64,000 nt of DNA. Origin: Enterococcus rivorum. GTDB taxonomy: Bacteria > Bacillota > Bacilli > Lactobacillales > Enterococcaceae. Positions 1 to 8,377 of this stretch are shown piece by piece (position 1 is the first letter of the stretch; the number at the start of each line of letters is the position of its first letter). Location: contig NZ_MIEK01000045.1 of assembly GCF_001742285.1 (NCBI RefSeq), positions 62,001 through 126,000 of the forward strand. Reading direction: 5' to 3'. The position numbers and the translations under genes were made by a program. The notes beneath the pieces were generated by a model. The model was not told the origin of the DNA. It did no database searches and worked only from the letters and a program-made list of their open reading frames with translations.

Positions 1-534
1 GCTTGGTCAGACGAAACCAACACCCACCGTTATGTGTTACGAAGAGAATGGTTCGAAGGTACTGAGGACAAAAAAGGGAATTTAGCAGCCGTCGTGACGA
101 TACGACCAAGTAGTACGAGCCCATACACAGAAGATTTAACCATGATGTTAATTGAAAAAAATGTCCGTCAGCTAGGCTTTTCAGGTTTCATTGCGGTGAA
201 TCTTTTCTCTTCTATAGAAGCCAAAGATCGAGCTTCCTTTTTGAAAGGAATGGATAAACAATCATTAGAAGTGTTCACGACTGTATTATCGGAGAAGCGA
301 ATTAGTCAAATTATTTTTGCCGTGGGCTCAATTGTTAAGACGAACTCGGTAGCGATGGATCAAACGAAAAGATGTTATAACTTGTTAACACCTAAACAAA
401 AGAAACTGACAAAAGTGCTGGTCAATTCAACGGGTGCTATTGCTCATCCTTTGAGTGTTTATGCTAGGAAAAAATGGTTACTTGGAAAAACAGAATGTCT
501 ATTCTCAAAAGCTGGAGATTTGGCTAAAAAATAG
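1..534 (+). CDS. DUF1643 family protein, 5' end cut by window edge
   Basis: The reading frame is open from base 1, so the start lies outside the window. The visible part begins with a W-S-D-(x)4-H-R-Y run typical of the DUF1643 N-terminus, and about 178 residues are seen. DUF1643 has no known reaction, but in staphylococcal SCC elements it is one of the small genes downstream of the ccr recombinases, together with DUF950, DUF960 and RadC. Its presence here, upstream of a separate cch-ccr block, suggests the tail of another ccr complex just to the left. The family call is from recalled sequence features. Confidence 0.7.
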   Translation, partial: AWSDETNTHRYVLRREWFEGTEDKKGNLAAVVTIRPSSTSPYTEDLTMMLIEKNVRQLGFSGFIAVNLFSSIEAKDRASFLKGMDKQSLEVFTTVLSEKRISQIIFAVGSIVKTNSVAMDQTKRCYNLLTPKQKKLTKVLVNSTGAIAHPLSVYARKKWLLGKTECLFSKAGDLAKK

Positions 535-639
535 TTGTGTGAAAAAACATGTGATTTCACGTGTATTACGCATTATCAATACCAAGGCTAGTGTGATATT
601 TTCTAATTACCATGAGGTGAGAATTGGGGGGAGAAGAAA

Positions 640-933
640 ATGGCAATTGATACGGACTGTTTAGCAAGCTCTTATCAAAGCGTATTAGATTTCTTTAAAG
701 AGGAGGAAATTAGTCCAGAAGTACTATCTACATTTCATTATATTTTTAAAGGACAACAAATATCATATCCGATGAAATTGTATGATAAGCATCTTGTAGC
801 AGAAAAAATTAGAGAGAAGTTTGATCAGGGGAAGGAGGTAGATATTCGGGAGTTTACAACGACTTATGGTTTTTCAACAAGATGGGTTCAAGGTGTCATT
901 AAGGAAATGATGAAGGAGAGTGTAAGTGAATGA
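640..933 (+). CDS. Small protein of unknown function, possible helix-turn-helix
   Basis: 97 residues, with a good ribosome site (GGGGGGAGAAG) 5 bases before the ATG. The last 40 residues could fold as a helix-turn-helix (TTTYGFSTRWVQGVIKEM), which would make it a DNA-binding protein, but I do not recognise a family. It overlaps the next gene by 4 bases (ATGA), so the two are probably translated together. The function is unknown. Confidence 0.6.
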   Translation: MAIDTDCLASSYQSVLDFFKEEEISPEVLSTFHYIFKGQQISYPMKLYDKHLVAEKIREKFDQGKEVDIREFTTTYGFSTRWVQGVIKEMMKESVSE

Positions 934-1238
934 TAAAGTTTGTGGTTATAGTAGCGGTCATTTTTGGTGTTTATAAACTAATTCAATGGGCAAGAGAAAA
1001 TACCAATTTGAATTTATCTGATAAAAATGTCTTTATTATAGTAGGTGTAGCTTTTTTAGCATTAATAAAATGGGCCTATAGTCGAGAATCTAAACCAACA
1101 AAGTTGGCTCAGTCTTGGCAAAGGACGTATCAATGCACAAAATGCAATCGAACCACGACGACTATTTTTAATCCAGCAGAAACAGAAAAAACAACTTGTT
1201 ATGCTGGTGGAAGTCATCGTTGGCAAAGAATTGAATAA
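930..1238 (+). CDS. Small membrane protein with C-terminal zinc-ribbon-like motif
   Basis: 102 residues. Residues 1-16 and about 32-48 are hydrophobic and are probably two membrane helices. The tail carries C-x2-C (CTKC) followed 17 residues later by C-x5-H, which resembles a half-ribbon metal site on the cytoplasmic side. It is translationally coupled to the gene before it through an ATGA overlap. I do not recognise a family and cannot assign a function. Confidence 0.6.
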   Translation: MIKFVVIVAVIFGVYKLIQWARENTNLNLSDKNVFIIVGVAFLALIKWAYSRESKPTKLAQSWQRTYQCTKCNRTTTTIFNPAETEKTTCYAGGSHRWQRIE

Positions 1239-1461
1239 CAAAGGCCTATTTTGAGGGACTAATAGTCTTATTGTCATAAATAAAAAAAGCAATTAAAAGA
1301 AGCAAGGGAACCGATAATAGTTTTCTTGTTTCTTTTTCATTACATAAGATGAGAGTCTCTTTTTTTCCTGTTTATTGTAAGAGGAACTGTTTTTGAAAAA
1401 ATGGGATTTTTGGGAGTCTCCTTCATTTGGCAACCAGTCAGCGTTTTGAAAAGAGTATGAT

Positions 1462-1496
1462 TCCCAACAGCCCATTTCTATTTTGGGTTGTTGGGA
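1462..1496. repeat. 13-bp inverted repeat in a 407-base gap
   Basis: TCCCAACAGCCCA and TGGGTTGTTGGGA pair over 13 bases with one G-T wobble and a 9-base loop. No T-run follows, so it is not a standard terminator for either strand. The rest of the gap 1239-1645 is AT-rich with pyrimidine tracts, and no gene is visible in it. Confidence 0.6.
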
Positions 1497-1645
1497 GAAA
1501 TAAGGAGTGCAGAATGTTTTTAAAGCAACAGCTTGAAAGAAGTCCCAAAACGCCCAAAAATAAAAATAGAGAATGACAATATTTTGCTTACATATTCCAT
1601 GGTATACTTTATTAAAGAAAATGTTCGTCAGAAAGGAAACGGAAA

Positions 1646-2803
1646 ATGAAAAACTTTCCTATTTATACTTATGGCAATCGTAGTTTGAATCACTTGTTTG
1701 ACGTAACTGAATACAGTACAAAAGCTGCTTATAAAAAAAACAGGGAGGCCTACGTTGATAGTCTGAATTTAGTACTACTTTCTATACAAAGAACTGGAAA
1801 AAAGAATAGGCAAGAATATCTCATCGTTTTTCCTCACTTGTGTACCATTGTAGAAAATGTTGCAGTTGATCCAACAACGGGTTATAAAATATGGATTAAT
1901 AAAACTATTGAGGGGAAGATAACTAGTGAGTTTAATGTAAATATTTGTCCAAACGATACTGAAAATAATTTAAACGAATATGAGACCTTGCTTCTATTGC
2001 TTTTATTTCAAAACTATTCTGAAAATAAGAAATGGTACAAAACAAATGCTACAGCTTTATTGGAGACAGAGGAAGAAAATGCAGACAGCATTGTCGCTAT
2101 TGTTAGAAGTGAAAAAACAAAAAGTAATCAGTTTAATTCACTTACACGAACCTATGGATTGACCTATTTAAATTGTTACTTTAGTTTACAACTATTATTT
2201 TTATGTGCAGAAAGTAATGAATTTCACAAGATGCTAACAGATGCTATGCAAGAGGATTATGATAATAAGTTTGAAAAATATAGCGAATTAAATACTAGCA
2301 TAAAAAAAGAAATACTAGAGGTTGACTTTAATAAATATCCATTGTATTCTGCCATCTATAAATTCGATATCTATCGTCCATTCGTTGAAGCAATTAAGCA
2401 GTTTGATGGAGAAAAGCTACGGCCTATAAATACATATCTTACCTATGAAATGGTCGATTTTCATGAAAACTATACAATCATGAGCAATCGGAATTTGAAG
2501 GGTGACAAAACTTGGTTCTTACTTGAGTTGTTGAGAAAAGGTGACTGGTCACTGGATAATCAACATACATTGTGCAAAAAAGAGATTGAACCTTATTCAT
2601 TGTTTACATTATTTGACAGTGTACTGTCGGAAGTATTTTTTCCTGGAATAACGTACATTTGCAATGAATTTTCCAATACAGAACATACCTACCATGATTC
2701 TTTCAATCTGTTATTCAATAATCTAACAGTGGGGTATGGTCGATTATCATTGTTGTTGGTAGCGAAAGACAATAAAAAGAATGATGGGAATTATTGGTTT
2801 TAA
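1646..2803 (+). CDS. Hypothetical protein, 385 residues
   Basis: A solid single reading frame that starts at ATG after AGAAAGGAAACGG and ends just before a strong terminator, so it is a monocistronic unit. The protein is soluble, rich in Asn, Tyr and Leu, and has no signal peptide, no clear Walker motif and no metal-binding pattern that I recognise. It sits directly upstream of the cch-ccr block of the SCC-like element, in the joining region where such elements carry accessory genes. I do not assign a function. Confidence 0.65.
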   Translation: MKNFPIYTYGNRSLNHLFDVTEYSTKAAYKKNREAYVDSLNLVLLSIQRTGKKNRQEYLIVFPHLCTIVENVAVDPTTGYKIWINKTIEGKITSEFNVNICPNDTENNLNEYETLLLLLLFQNYSENKKWYKTNATALLETEEENADSIVAIVRSEKTKSNQFNSLTRTYGLTYLNCYFSLQLLFLCAESNEFHKMLTDAMQEDYDNKFEKYSELNTSIKKEILEVDFNKYPLYSAIYKFDIYRPFVEAIKQFDGEKLRPINTYLTYEMVDFHENYTIMSNRNLKGDKTWFLLELLRKGDWSLDNQHTLCKKEIEPYSLFTLFDSVLSEVFFPGITYICNEFSNTEHTYHDSFNLLFNNLTVGYGRLSLLLVAKDNKKNDGNYWF

Positions 2804-2820
2804 GTAAAGGAATAGAAATA

Positions 2821-2860
2821 AGCAGCATCCGATATTTTTCGGATGCTGCTTTTCTGTTTT
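2821..2860 (+). terminator. Rho-independent terminator
   Basis: A perfect 12-bp stem (AGCAGCATCCGA / TCGGATGCTGCT) with a 6-base loop is followed by TTTCTGTTTTT. It closes the 385-residue gene. From here to 3059 I see no gene. Confidence 0.9.
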
Positions 2861-3059
2861 TGTCAATAGCTAAATTTGAAACTCTGAGTGTCAGTTTAGG
2901 TAGCTGAGTAGAGCAGTTTTTTTGGATATGATCAGAGTGTAATTACAAACAAAAAAAACATCTTTTACTAGTGAAAATGAATAAGTACCTTTGAGAGGAG
3001 AGAAAAGAGTCATTTTTTTAATATGGTAGTTAAGTTATTAATTGAATAAAAAGTGATGT

Positions 3060-3135
3060 GGTAGAGCGGTACTATTATGGGTAAAGCTATTTAGGACGCT
3101 ATATAAGCCTTTACCACAGGTTTTACCGCTCTACC
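3060..3135. repeat. Nested inverted repeat upstream of primase-helicase, candidate replication origin
   Basis: GGTAGAGCGGTA (3060-3071) and TACCGCTCTACC (3124-3135) form a perfect 12-bp outer stem. Inside it GGTAAAG (3080-3086) pairs with CTTTACC (3109-3115). The structure ends 27 bases before the ATG of the primase-helicase gene. It could be an operator, a transcript structure, or the origin on which the encoded helicase acts. The position is seen; the role is inferred. Confidence 0.55.
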
Positions 3136-3162
3136 GCCTAAATAACAAGGGGGCAACTGATT

Positions 3163-5955
3163 ATGACGAGTATTAAATTTCAAGAAAAAACGGTTAGAGA
3201 ACACTTAAGCATTTTAAATAATTTTGGTATCCCTTCTGTAGAGATACGAGCATTACCTTCTCAAAATACGAACAAAAAAATTTGTAGCAAAATATTTTTG
3301 ACAAGTGATCCTGAAAAAGTTGTGGGTTTTATTTCTCAAAAAAAGCTTGAGTTTGGAACAGTCTATACTACCTTCAATGAATTTGATCCTGAGGGGATTA
3401 ACAAAGGGGAGTCTTTGAGGGATAGTCAAATAACGAACGTTCGATTCTTTTATATAGATTTAGATCCTAAACGAGCAGCCAATACTTCTTCGACTGATAA
3501 GGAAAAGGAGCTGGTTTATCAACTAAAAGATAAGATTGTCGATTATTTAGCAGAAGCAGGCGTTAAGGCGATAATTCAATTCGATAGTGGTAATGGGTAC
3601 GGATTATTTTTACCTGTACAGAGAGGAATAACTTCTGAAGTGAAAGAACTTCACAAATCTTTTTTGAAAGTACTTCATAAACGTTTCAGCAATAATAATG
3701 TTCATGTAGATACAAGTGTCTATAATCCAGCTAGAATCGCCAAACTGCTAGGAACACCTGCAATCAAAGGAGGAAATAGTGAAGAACGCCCGCATAGATT
3801 AAGCGAGCTGCTTTCGGTTCCAAGTGAGGTAGAAGATACTCCACTGTCAGTATTCGAAAGGATTGTTGAAGAAAATCAACTGATGGAGATAAAGAAACCA
3901 GCAAAACAAAAAAAGCAAAAGGACTATGTTGTTGCAGATGCACGAAAATGGCTGAATCATTATAAGTTGGATTTTCAAGAAACAGAGGGAGACACAGAAG
4001 GAGTAACGCTTCTAATCTTTAGTTCTTGTCCGATTAGACAGCACAAAAATAATCAAAGCGGGGCCTGTTTGTCCGTCACTAAGAACAACAGGATTCGATT
4101 CCAGTGTAAGCATGCGTCAGATCAACATGCAACAATCACGGATTTTGTGAAGCGGTATCCAATACCTAATAGTGCTAGAATTGTTAATCGATTTAGTGAA
4201 GAGCCCGTGACCAAAAAGGCCTTAGCAGATGGCCATATTTTCAACTATGGAGTCTACGAGCTGTCTAATAAAGGTGTGACGTTCTTAAGTCAAGAAGGGA
4301 AAAAGGTTAAGATTGCTGACCCTTTTTTTATCAGCGAAACCACTATCATTAAGGAAACACATGATGTTTACTATGAGTTGCATTTCCAATTTGATGGGCA
4401 TTGGGCTGAGCCACAAAGGATTTCAGCGGCCGTATTGCAGTATAGTCGCTTCAAAGGATTGGTCAGCAAGGGACTGTCATTTAATCCAAAACATGAGATG
4501 GAGGCAATTGATTACATCTTGATGCAAAGGAAAACTGCTTCAAAGGTATATGCTCATCAAAGCGTTGGCTGGGTATTGGAAGAGCAGACCCCTGTGTATT
4601 TGCTGGATGAGAGCTACTCAAAGCAAGTGTTATCTAAGCCCTCAGTAATAGCCGCAGAGTCGCCCTATGACTTTTCAAGCAAAGGAGAAGGAAAAGCTTT
4701 TCAACAGCTACTCAAAAATTGTGACTATTCTCTTGGGCTTAGCTTAGCGGTAGCCATTGGCTTTACTTCATTTGTATTTGGACATGCGAAAATAGCAGGA
4801 ACAAAGGAAATGACCAATTTTTTGATTTCTTTAACAGGATTGTCTGGCTCTGGAAAAACAACGATGCTTTATTTGATTGCCAGTTTTTATGGGAATCCTA
4901 GAACGCTAATTCGCACAATGAACGCTACATCGAATGCCATTATCAAATTAGCCGCTGATAACAATGGTGTCCCGTTAATCCTTGACGAACTTGGTACAAC
5001 AGCTATACAAGACTTAACTGCTATTTTCTACCAACTATCCTCGGGTCAAGAGCGATTAAGATTAAATACATCCATGGAGCTAAGAGCGCAGCAAACGTTC
5101 TCTACGGTGCCATTGGTAAGCTCCGAAAAACGAATGAAATCTTTAGTAGGAGAGCAAGGTGGCTTATATGCAAGATATGTTGAATTACTTGATATCCAAT
5201 GGACAAGCACTGCTAAAGAAGCGGATGCCATCAAGCAATATGCGACACAAAATTATGGACATGTCACAAAACAGCTACTCAATCGTTTAAATGAAACATC
5301 CGAAGACTTTATTTTGCAAAGCTTGGAAGAAGCAATAACGTGTTTGAAAGAAAAAGTGAATGATGAGCATTTAGATGAGCGAATTTTAACAAATTTTGCG
5401 GTCATTTATACTGCTGGTCGAGTGTCTAATCAGCTATTAGACTTGGGTTTTTCGATGGATGAATTAGAATCCAAGCTGTTGGAAATGTATCAAGATACTG
5501 TTCAAGAGAAGAAAAATGCAGCCATTGATTATTATTCAAAAACTGTTGAAATTATCTTGAAAAATGCCAATCACTACATGGATGCTAAAAACACCGCTCA
5601 GAAACCATCTGGAACAATCTGGGGGAAAGTTAGCATAACGGCCGATACTATAAAAGTTAATACCTTTAGCAGCGTGATGGAAGAGCAATTGAAAAGAGCG
5701 TTCAATACGAATGACATTAGTTATATCATAAAAAATCTTATAAAGAACGGGCATATTAAAGCTGAGCAAGGTCGCTTAACAAAGCGAGTTCGGATAAATA
5801 AGCAGAGCCAAACAACGATTGAACTCATTTTACCTCTAAAATACAAAGACTATTTTCGTTTAAATGCTAATTATTTATCTGCAGGTGTTGAAAGCAGCTA
5901 TTTTGCGGAAAAAAATCTTGTAGCAGATAATCTGAACTTGGATAAAGAAGATTGA
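3163..5955 (+). CDS. SCC Cch2-type primase-helicase (AEP-like domain plus DUF927 AAA+ domain)
   Basis: 930 residues. The N-terminal part has FFYIDLDP (residues 95-102), a D-x-D motif like that of archaeo-eukaryotic primases, followed by a conserved FDSGNGYG. A Cys/His cluster near residues 285-320 may bind zinc. The C-terminal part has Walker A (GLSGSGKTT, about 559-567) and Walker B (LILDELG, about 605-611) in a DUF927 ATPase, then a winged-helix-like tail. SCC elements carry such self-loading replicative helicases (Cch, Cch2) just upstream of ccrAB, and the order is the same here. Its likely role is to replicate the excised cassette. ATG after CAAGGGGGCAACTG. Confidence 0.8.
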   Translation: MTSIKFQEKTVREHLSILNNFGIPSVEIRALPSQNTNKKICSKIFLTSDPEKVVGFISQKKLEFGTVYTTFNEFDPEGINKGESLRDSQITNVRFFYIDLDPKRAANTSSTDKEKELVYQLKDKIVDYLAEAGVKAIIQFDSGNGYGLFLPVQRGITSEVKELHKSFLKVLHKRFSNNNVHVDTSVYNPARIAKLLGTPAIKGGNSEERPHRLSELLSVPSEVEDTPLSVFERIVEENQLMEIKKPAKQKKQKDYVVADARKWLNHYKLDFQETEGDTEGVTLLIFSSCPIRQHKNNQSGACLSVTKNNRIRFQCKHASDQHATITDFVKRYPIPNSARIVNRFSEEPVTKKALADGHIFNYGVYELSNKGVTFLSQEGKKVKIADPFFISETTIIKETHDVYYELHFQFDGHWAEPQRISAAVLQYSRFKGLVSKGLSFNPKHEMEAIDYILMQRKTASKVYAHQSVGWVLEEQTPVYLLDESYSKQVLSKPSVIAAESPYDFSSKGEGKAFQQLLKNCDYSLGLSLAVAIGFTSFVFGHAKIAGTKEMTNFLISLTGLSGSGKTTMLYLIASFYGNPRTLIRTMNATSNAIIKLAADNNGVPLILDELGTTAIQDLTAIFYQLSSGQERLRLNTSMELRAQQTFSTVPLVSSEKRMKSLVGEQGGLYARYVELLDIQWTSTAKEADAIKQYATQNYGHVTKQLLNRLNETSEDFILQSLEEAITCLKEKVNDEHLDERILTNFAVIYTAGRVSNQLLDLGFSMDELESKLLEMYQDTVQEKKNAAIDYYSKTVEIILKNANHYMDAKNTAQKPSGTIWGKVSITADTIKVNTFSSVMEEQLKRAFNTNDISYIIKNLIKNGHIKAEQGRLTKRVRINKQSQTTIELILPLKYKDYFRLNANYLSAGVESSYFAEKNLVADNLNLDKED

Positions 5956-5983
5956 ATCGTATGATATAGGCGAAAATCAATTG

Positions 5984-6016
5984 TGCTAAGGCGAGTGCAA
6001 TGTGTTTGCCTTAGCA
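5984..6016. repeat. Hairpin between helicase gene and next gene
   Basis: TGCTAAGGC and GCCTTAGCA form a perfect 9-bp stem with a 15-base loop. No T-run follows. It lies in the 111-base gap after the helicase gene and may be a transcript-stability or attenuator structure. Confidence 0.45.
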
Positions 6017-6066
6017 ATCACAAGTACTCATAAAAACAAATAATACTAAGAATAGGAGCTTTTAAA

Positions 6067-6591
6067 ATGGCGATGAAGCGTATTAATAAAGAGAATAAGA
6101 AGGAAAACAGCAACGGATTAAAAGCAGTTAAAGAAGTATCAGAATCGGTTGTGTCAGAAAAAAACATCGTATTAGAAGAAAAGCAACATGTACAAGGTCA
6201 ATCAGTAGTAACCAATAAAATCTTAGGACTAGACACAACAAAAAAAATCAAAAAGAAAACAACGACTTCAAAAAAAGTAATTAGCACGTCAAAATCATTT
6301 TTGACAGATAAAGCAATTGCAGAGACCGTGAAGGAAGTAGGCGTTGAGTTTCTAACTTCTGTCATTAGCCAAAAATTAAAAGCAGAGCATGGGTTTGCGA
6401 GTAGTGACATCAGCGGTCAGCTATATGCCAAAGTCCAAGCAGGATATCTCAACAATCGAAAACCGACTGATGAAGAGGTAGCTTATACGGGCAAGGGTGT
6501 TCGAGTCTGGACAACCACACCAAAATTTTGGCTTCGCTATGAAGAGAATATCGCTATTGTTGAAGCAGAAAACAATGATTTGACAGAATAA
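6067..6591 (+). CDS. Hypothetical protein between cch and ccr genes
   Basis: 174 residues. The first 80 are Lys/Ser/Thr-rich and low in complexity, and the rest looks folded and ends with Trp/Tyr-rich segments (RVWTTTPKFWLRYEEN). The ribosome site is AATAGGAGC. In staphylococcal SCC elements the gene or genes between cch and ccrA encode small single-strand-binding or polymerase-associated proteins. This gene has that position, but I see no clear sequence match, so a DNA-binding partner of the helicase is only an inference. Confidence 0.6.
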   Translation: MAMKRINKENKKENSNGLKAVKEVSESVVSEKNIVLEEKQHVQGQSVVTNKILGLDTTKKIKKKTTTSKKVISTSKSFLTDKAIAETVKEVGVEFLTSVISQKLKAEHGFASSDISGQLYAKVQAGYLNNRKPTDEEVAYTGKGVRVWTTTPKFWLRYEENIAIVEAENNDLTE

Positions 6592-6661
6592 CATGTTTCA
6601 CTCCTGCTGGTTTAACAATAGTCAGCAGGAGCATCATTTAACAATAAGGAGAGTAGTTATT

Positions 6662-6760
6662 ATGGAAAAAAATATAGAAGAATTTTCCCGATTATTTGCT
6701 AAAAATTTGGTTCCTTATCTCTATCACCATATTGAGGAGAACGATGATTTTACCAGCTAA
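6662..6760 (+). CDS. Small ORF, 32 residues
   Basis: ATG with AAGGAGAG 12 bases upstream, encoding an acidic peptide rich in aromatic residues (MEKNIEEFSRLF...). It lies in line with the SCC operon between the 174-residue gene and the recombinases. The good ribosome site is the main support. Function unknown. Confidence 0.4.
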   Translation: MEKNIEEFSRLFAKNLVPYLYHHIEENDDFTS

Positions 6761-6799
6761 AAATAGCTATTTAGTGAAATGGAAGGAGGTGAAGGATGT

Positions 6800-6916
6800 A
6801 TGCGTGAAGAAGAGTTAACGGAAGAGATGCTATTAGAAATTTTTGAAAAAACGGGAACAATTGGTGTTCTACTTACCGAAGAGTTAAGCAATGAATTGAG
6901 TGAAAGTCCGTTTTGA
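6800..6916 (+). CDS. Small acidic ORF, 38 residues
   Basis: ATG preceded by a very strong ribosome site (GGAAGGAGGTGAAGG). The product is strongly acidic (MREEELTEEMLLEIFEKTG...) with no Lys beyond one. It is placed directly upstream of the ccrA-like gene, 69 bases before its start. An acidic peptide next to recombinase genes could be a regulatory partner, but this is speculative. Confidence 0.5.
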   Translation: MREEELTEEMLLEIFEKTGTIGVLLTEELSNELSESPF

Positions 6917-6936
6917 GTCAATTCATTGGCGAATGA

Positions 6937-6955
6937 GGAGGGGCTAGCCCCCTCC
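6937..6955. promoter_or_regulatory. GC-rich palindrome just upstream of ccrA-like gene
   Basis: GGAGGGG and CCCCTCC flank a CTAGC centre in otherwise AT-rich DNA, followed by GTTTGTTT. The palindrome is 31 bases before the ccrA-like ATG. Its stem contains an anti-ribosome-site sequence (CCCCTCC), so it may act as a weak terminator or attenuator controlling recombinase expression. The structure is seen; the role is inferred. Confidence 0.5.
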
Positions 6956-6985
6956 GTTTGTTTAAAATAAAAAGGAGGTGTAAGT

Positions 6986-8377
6986 ATGCAGTTCTATGCC
7001 TACGATCGCACGTCTAGTTGGGACACCCATAAAGTTTCTAACGAAGCACAATGGTTAAAAATAAAGACCTATGTTCAAAAAATATCTGGCGCAACAGTAA
7101 TGCGTTTTAGTGATTATGGACGTTCAGGTGGCACAATAGAGCGAGAAGGGTTTCAAGCCTTAAGAGAAGCAATTACAGCGTCTAGTGAAGAGAGGGTGTT
7201 GCTGGTCTGGCGGTATGATCGGATTGCTAGAAATGTTGCGGTAGCCATCGAATTCATGTCCTTGTGTGAACAACATCATGTGCACATCGTGTCGCTATCA
7301 GAGCCTTTGCCACAAGGGGCTGGGACAGGAATAGCCGCTCAAAAAATGTTTATCCAGCTATTATTCATTCATGGGGAAATGCAGCGAACCAGCATCATTG
7401 AAAATATTCGTTCAGGATTATTTTATAAGCAAAAACAAGGCTTATATTTATCATCAAGAGTCCCTTTTGGTTACCAACTAGTTAAAGGAATGGTTAAGCA
7501 AGAGCCAACAGAAGCAAAAGCTGTTTGTCGTTTGTTTGAATTGTATTTAACAGGAAACTTTGGTTATCAATGTCTCGCCCATCAATTAAACGAGGAAGGC
7601 TACATTTTTAGAAACAAGCAACCCTTTAGAAGACATAACATCGCCCAAATTCTGAAAAATCGCTTATATACTGGAGAAATAAAAGGTGGGAGCTTTGGTG
7701 CTTACACAGGTGAAGTGGAGTCGATTGTCACAAAGAAACAGTTTCAACAAGCCCAACAGATTCGTGAAAGTCGACAAGTGCAGAAAAAAGATGAGCGCGT
7801 CTATCTATTAAGAAAAAAGGTGGAATGTCCGTATTGTCAGCGAAAGCTAAGCCCAAAACGACAAGTTAATACAGAAAAAACAAGTTGCTGCTATTACTAT
7901 TATTGCTCGAACCGTTCCTGCAAAGGCATTTTTATTGAAGCCACACAAGTAGAAGCCCATGTATTGAAAAGCCTACATGACTTCATTCATTTAGAGGTTG
8001 TCTATTCAGAAATTGTAAAAGAAATGAACCAGCAGATTCTACTCCTAAAAAAAGCGGAACAAAAACAGCGACAGAGAAAAGTAAAAAGTAAAGACAGAAT
8101 CATGCGTGAATTTGAAGCAGGAAAACTCACAGTAGAGGCGATGAAAGCTCAATTGGAGACATTAACCATTAACGATGGGACTGGAGTCTTGTCACTTGCC
8201 ACAAGAAAGCAATATGAGAAAAAGCTACAAGAGATTTTAAAATTAAAAGAACAACCCATTCAAGCGCTTCTTTTGTCACAAGTAGCTAGGATTACTATTG
8301 ATACAACGAAAAAATTAACAGGCATTTATTTAACAAAAGTACCAGAAAATATTTATCGAGAGAAGGACATTATATGA
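6986..8377 (+). CDS. Large serine recombinase, CcrA-like
   Basis: 463 residues. The catalytic domain has Y-D-R-x-S-S at residues 6-11 (nucleophile Ser10 or Ser11), DYGRSG near 47-52 and the arginine motif RYDRIARN. A recombinase domain follows, then a zinc ribbon (CPYC...CSNRSC) and a basic coiled coil. CcrA proteins are close to 450 residues and work with CcrB to excise and integrate SCC elements at their att sites. The start has AAAGGAGGTG. The gene overlaps the next by 4 bases (ATGA), as in ccrAB operons. The ccrA label rests on order, size and partner. Confidence 0.8.
   Translation: MQFYAYDRTSSWDTHKVSNEAQWLKIKTYVQKISGATVMRFSDYGRSGGTIEREGFQALREAITASSEERVLLVWRYDRIARNVAVAIEFMSLCEQHHVHIVSLSEPLPQGAGTGIAAQKMFIQLLFIHGEMQRTSIIENIRSGLFYKQKQGLYLSSRVPFGYQLVKGMVKQEPTEAKAVCRLFELYLTGNFGYQCLAHQLNEEGYIFRNKQPFRRHNIAQILKNRLYTGEIKGGSFGAYTGEVESIVTKKQFQQAQQIRESRQVQKKDERVYLLRKKVECPYCQRKLSPKRQVNTEKTSCCYYYYCSNRSCKGIFIEATQVEAHVLKSLHDFIHLEVVYSEIVKEMNQQILLLKKAEQKQRQRKVKSKDRIMREFEAGKLTVEAMKAQLETLTINDGTGVLSLATRKQYEKKLQEILKLKEQPIQALLLSQVARITIDTTKKLTGIYLTKVPENIYREKDII

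Noticed and set aside
455-664. 69-residue ORF after the DUF1643 gene
   Set aside because: It overlaps the DUF1643 gene end in another frame and has no ribosome site.
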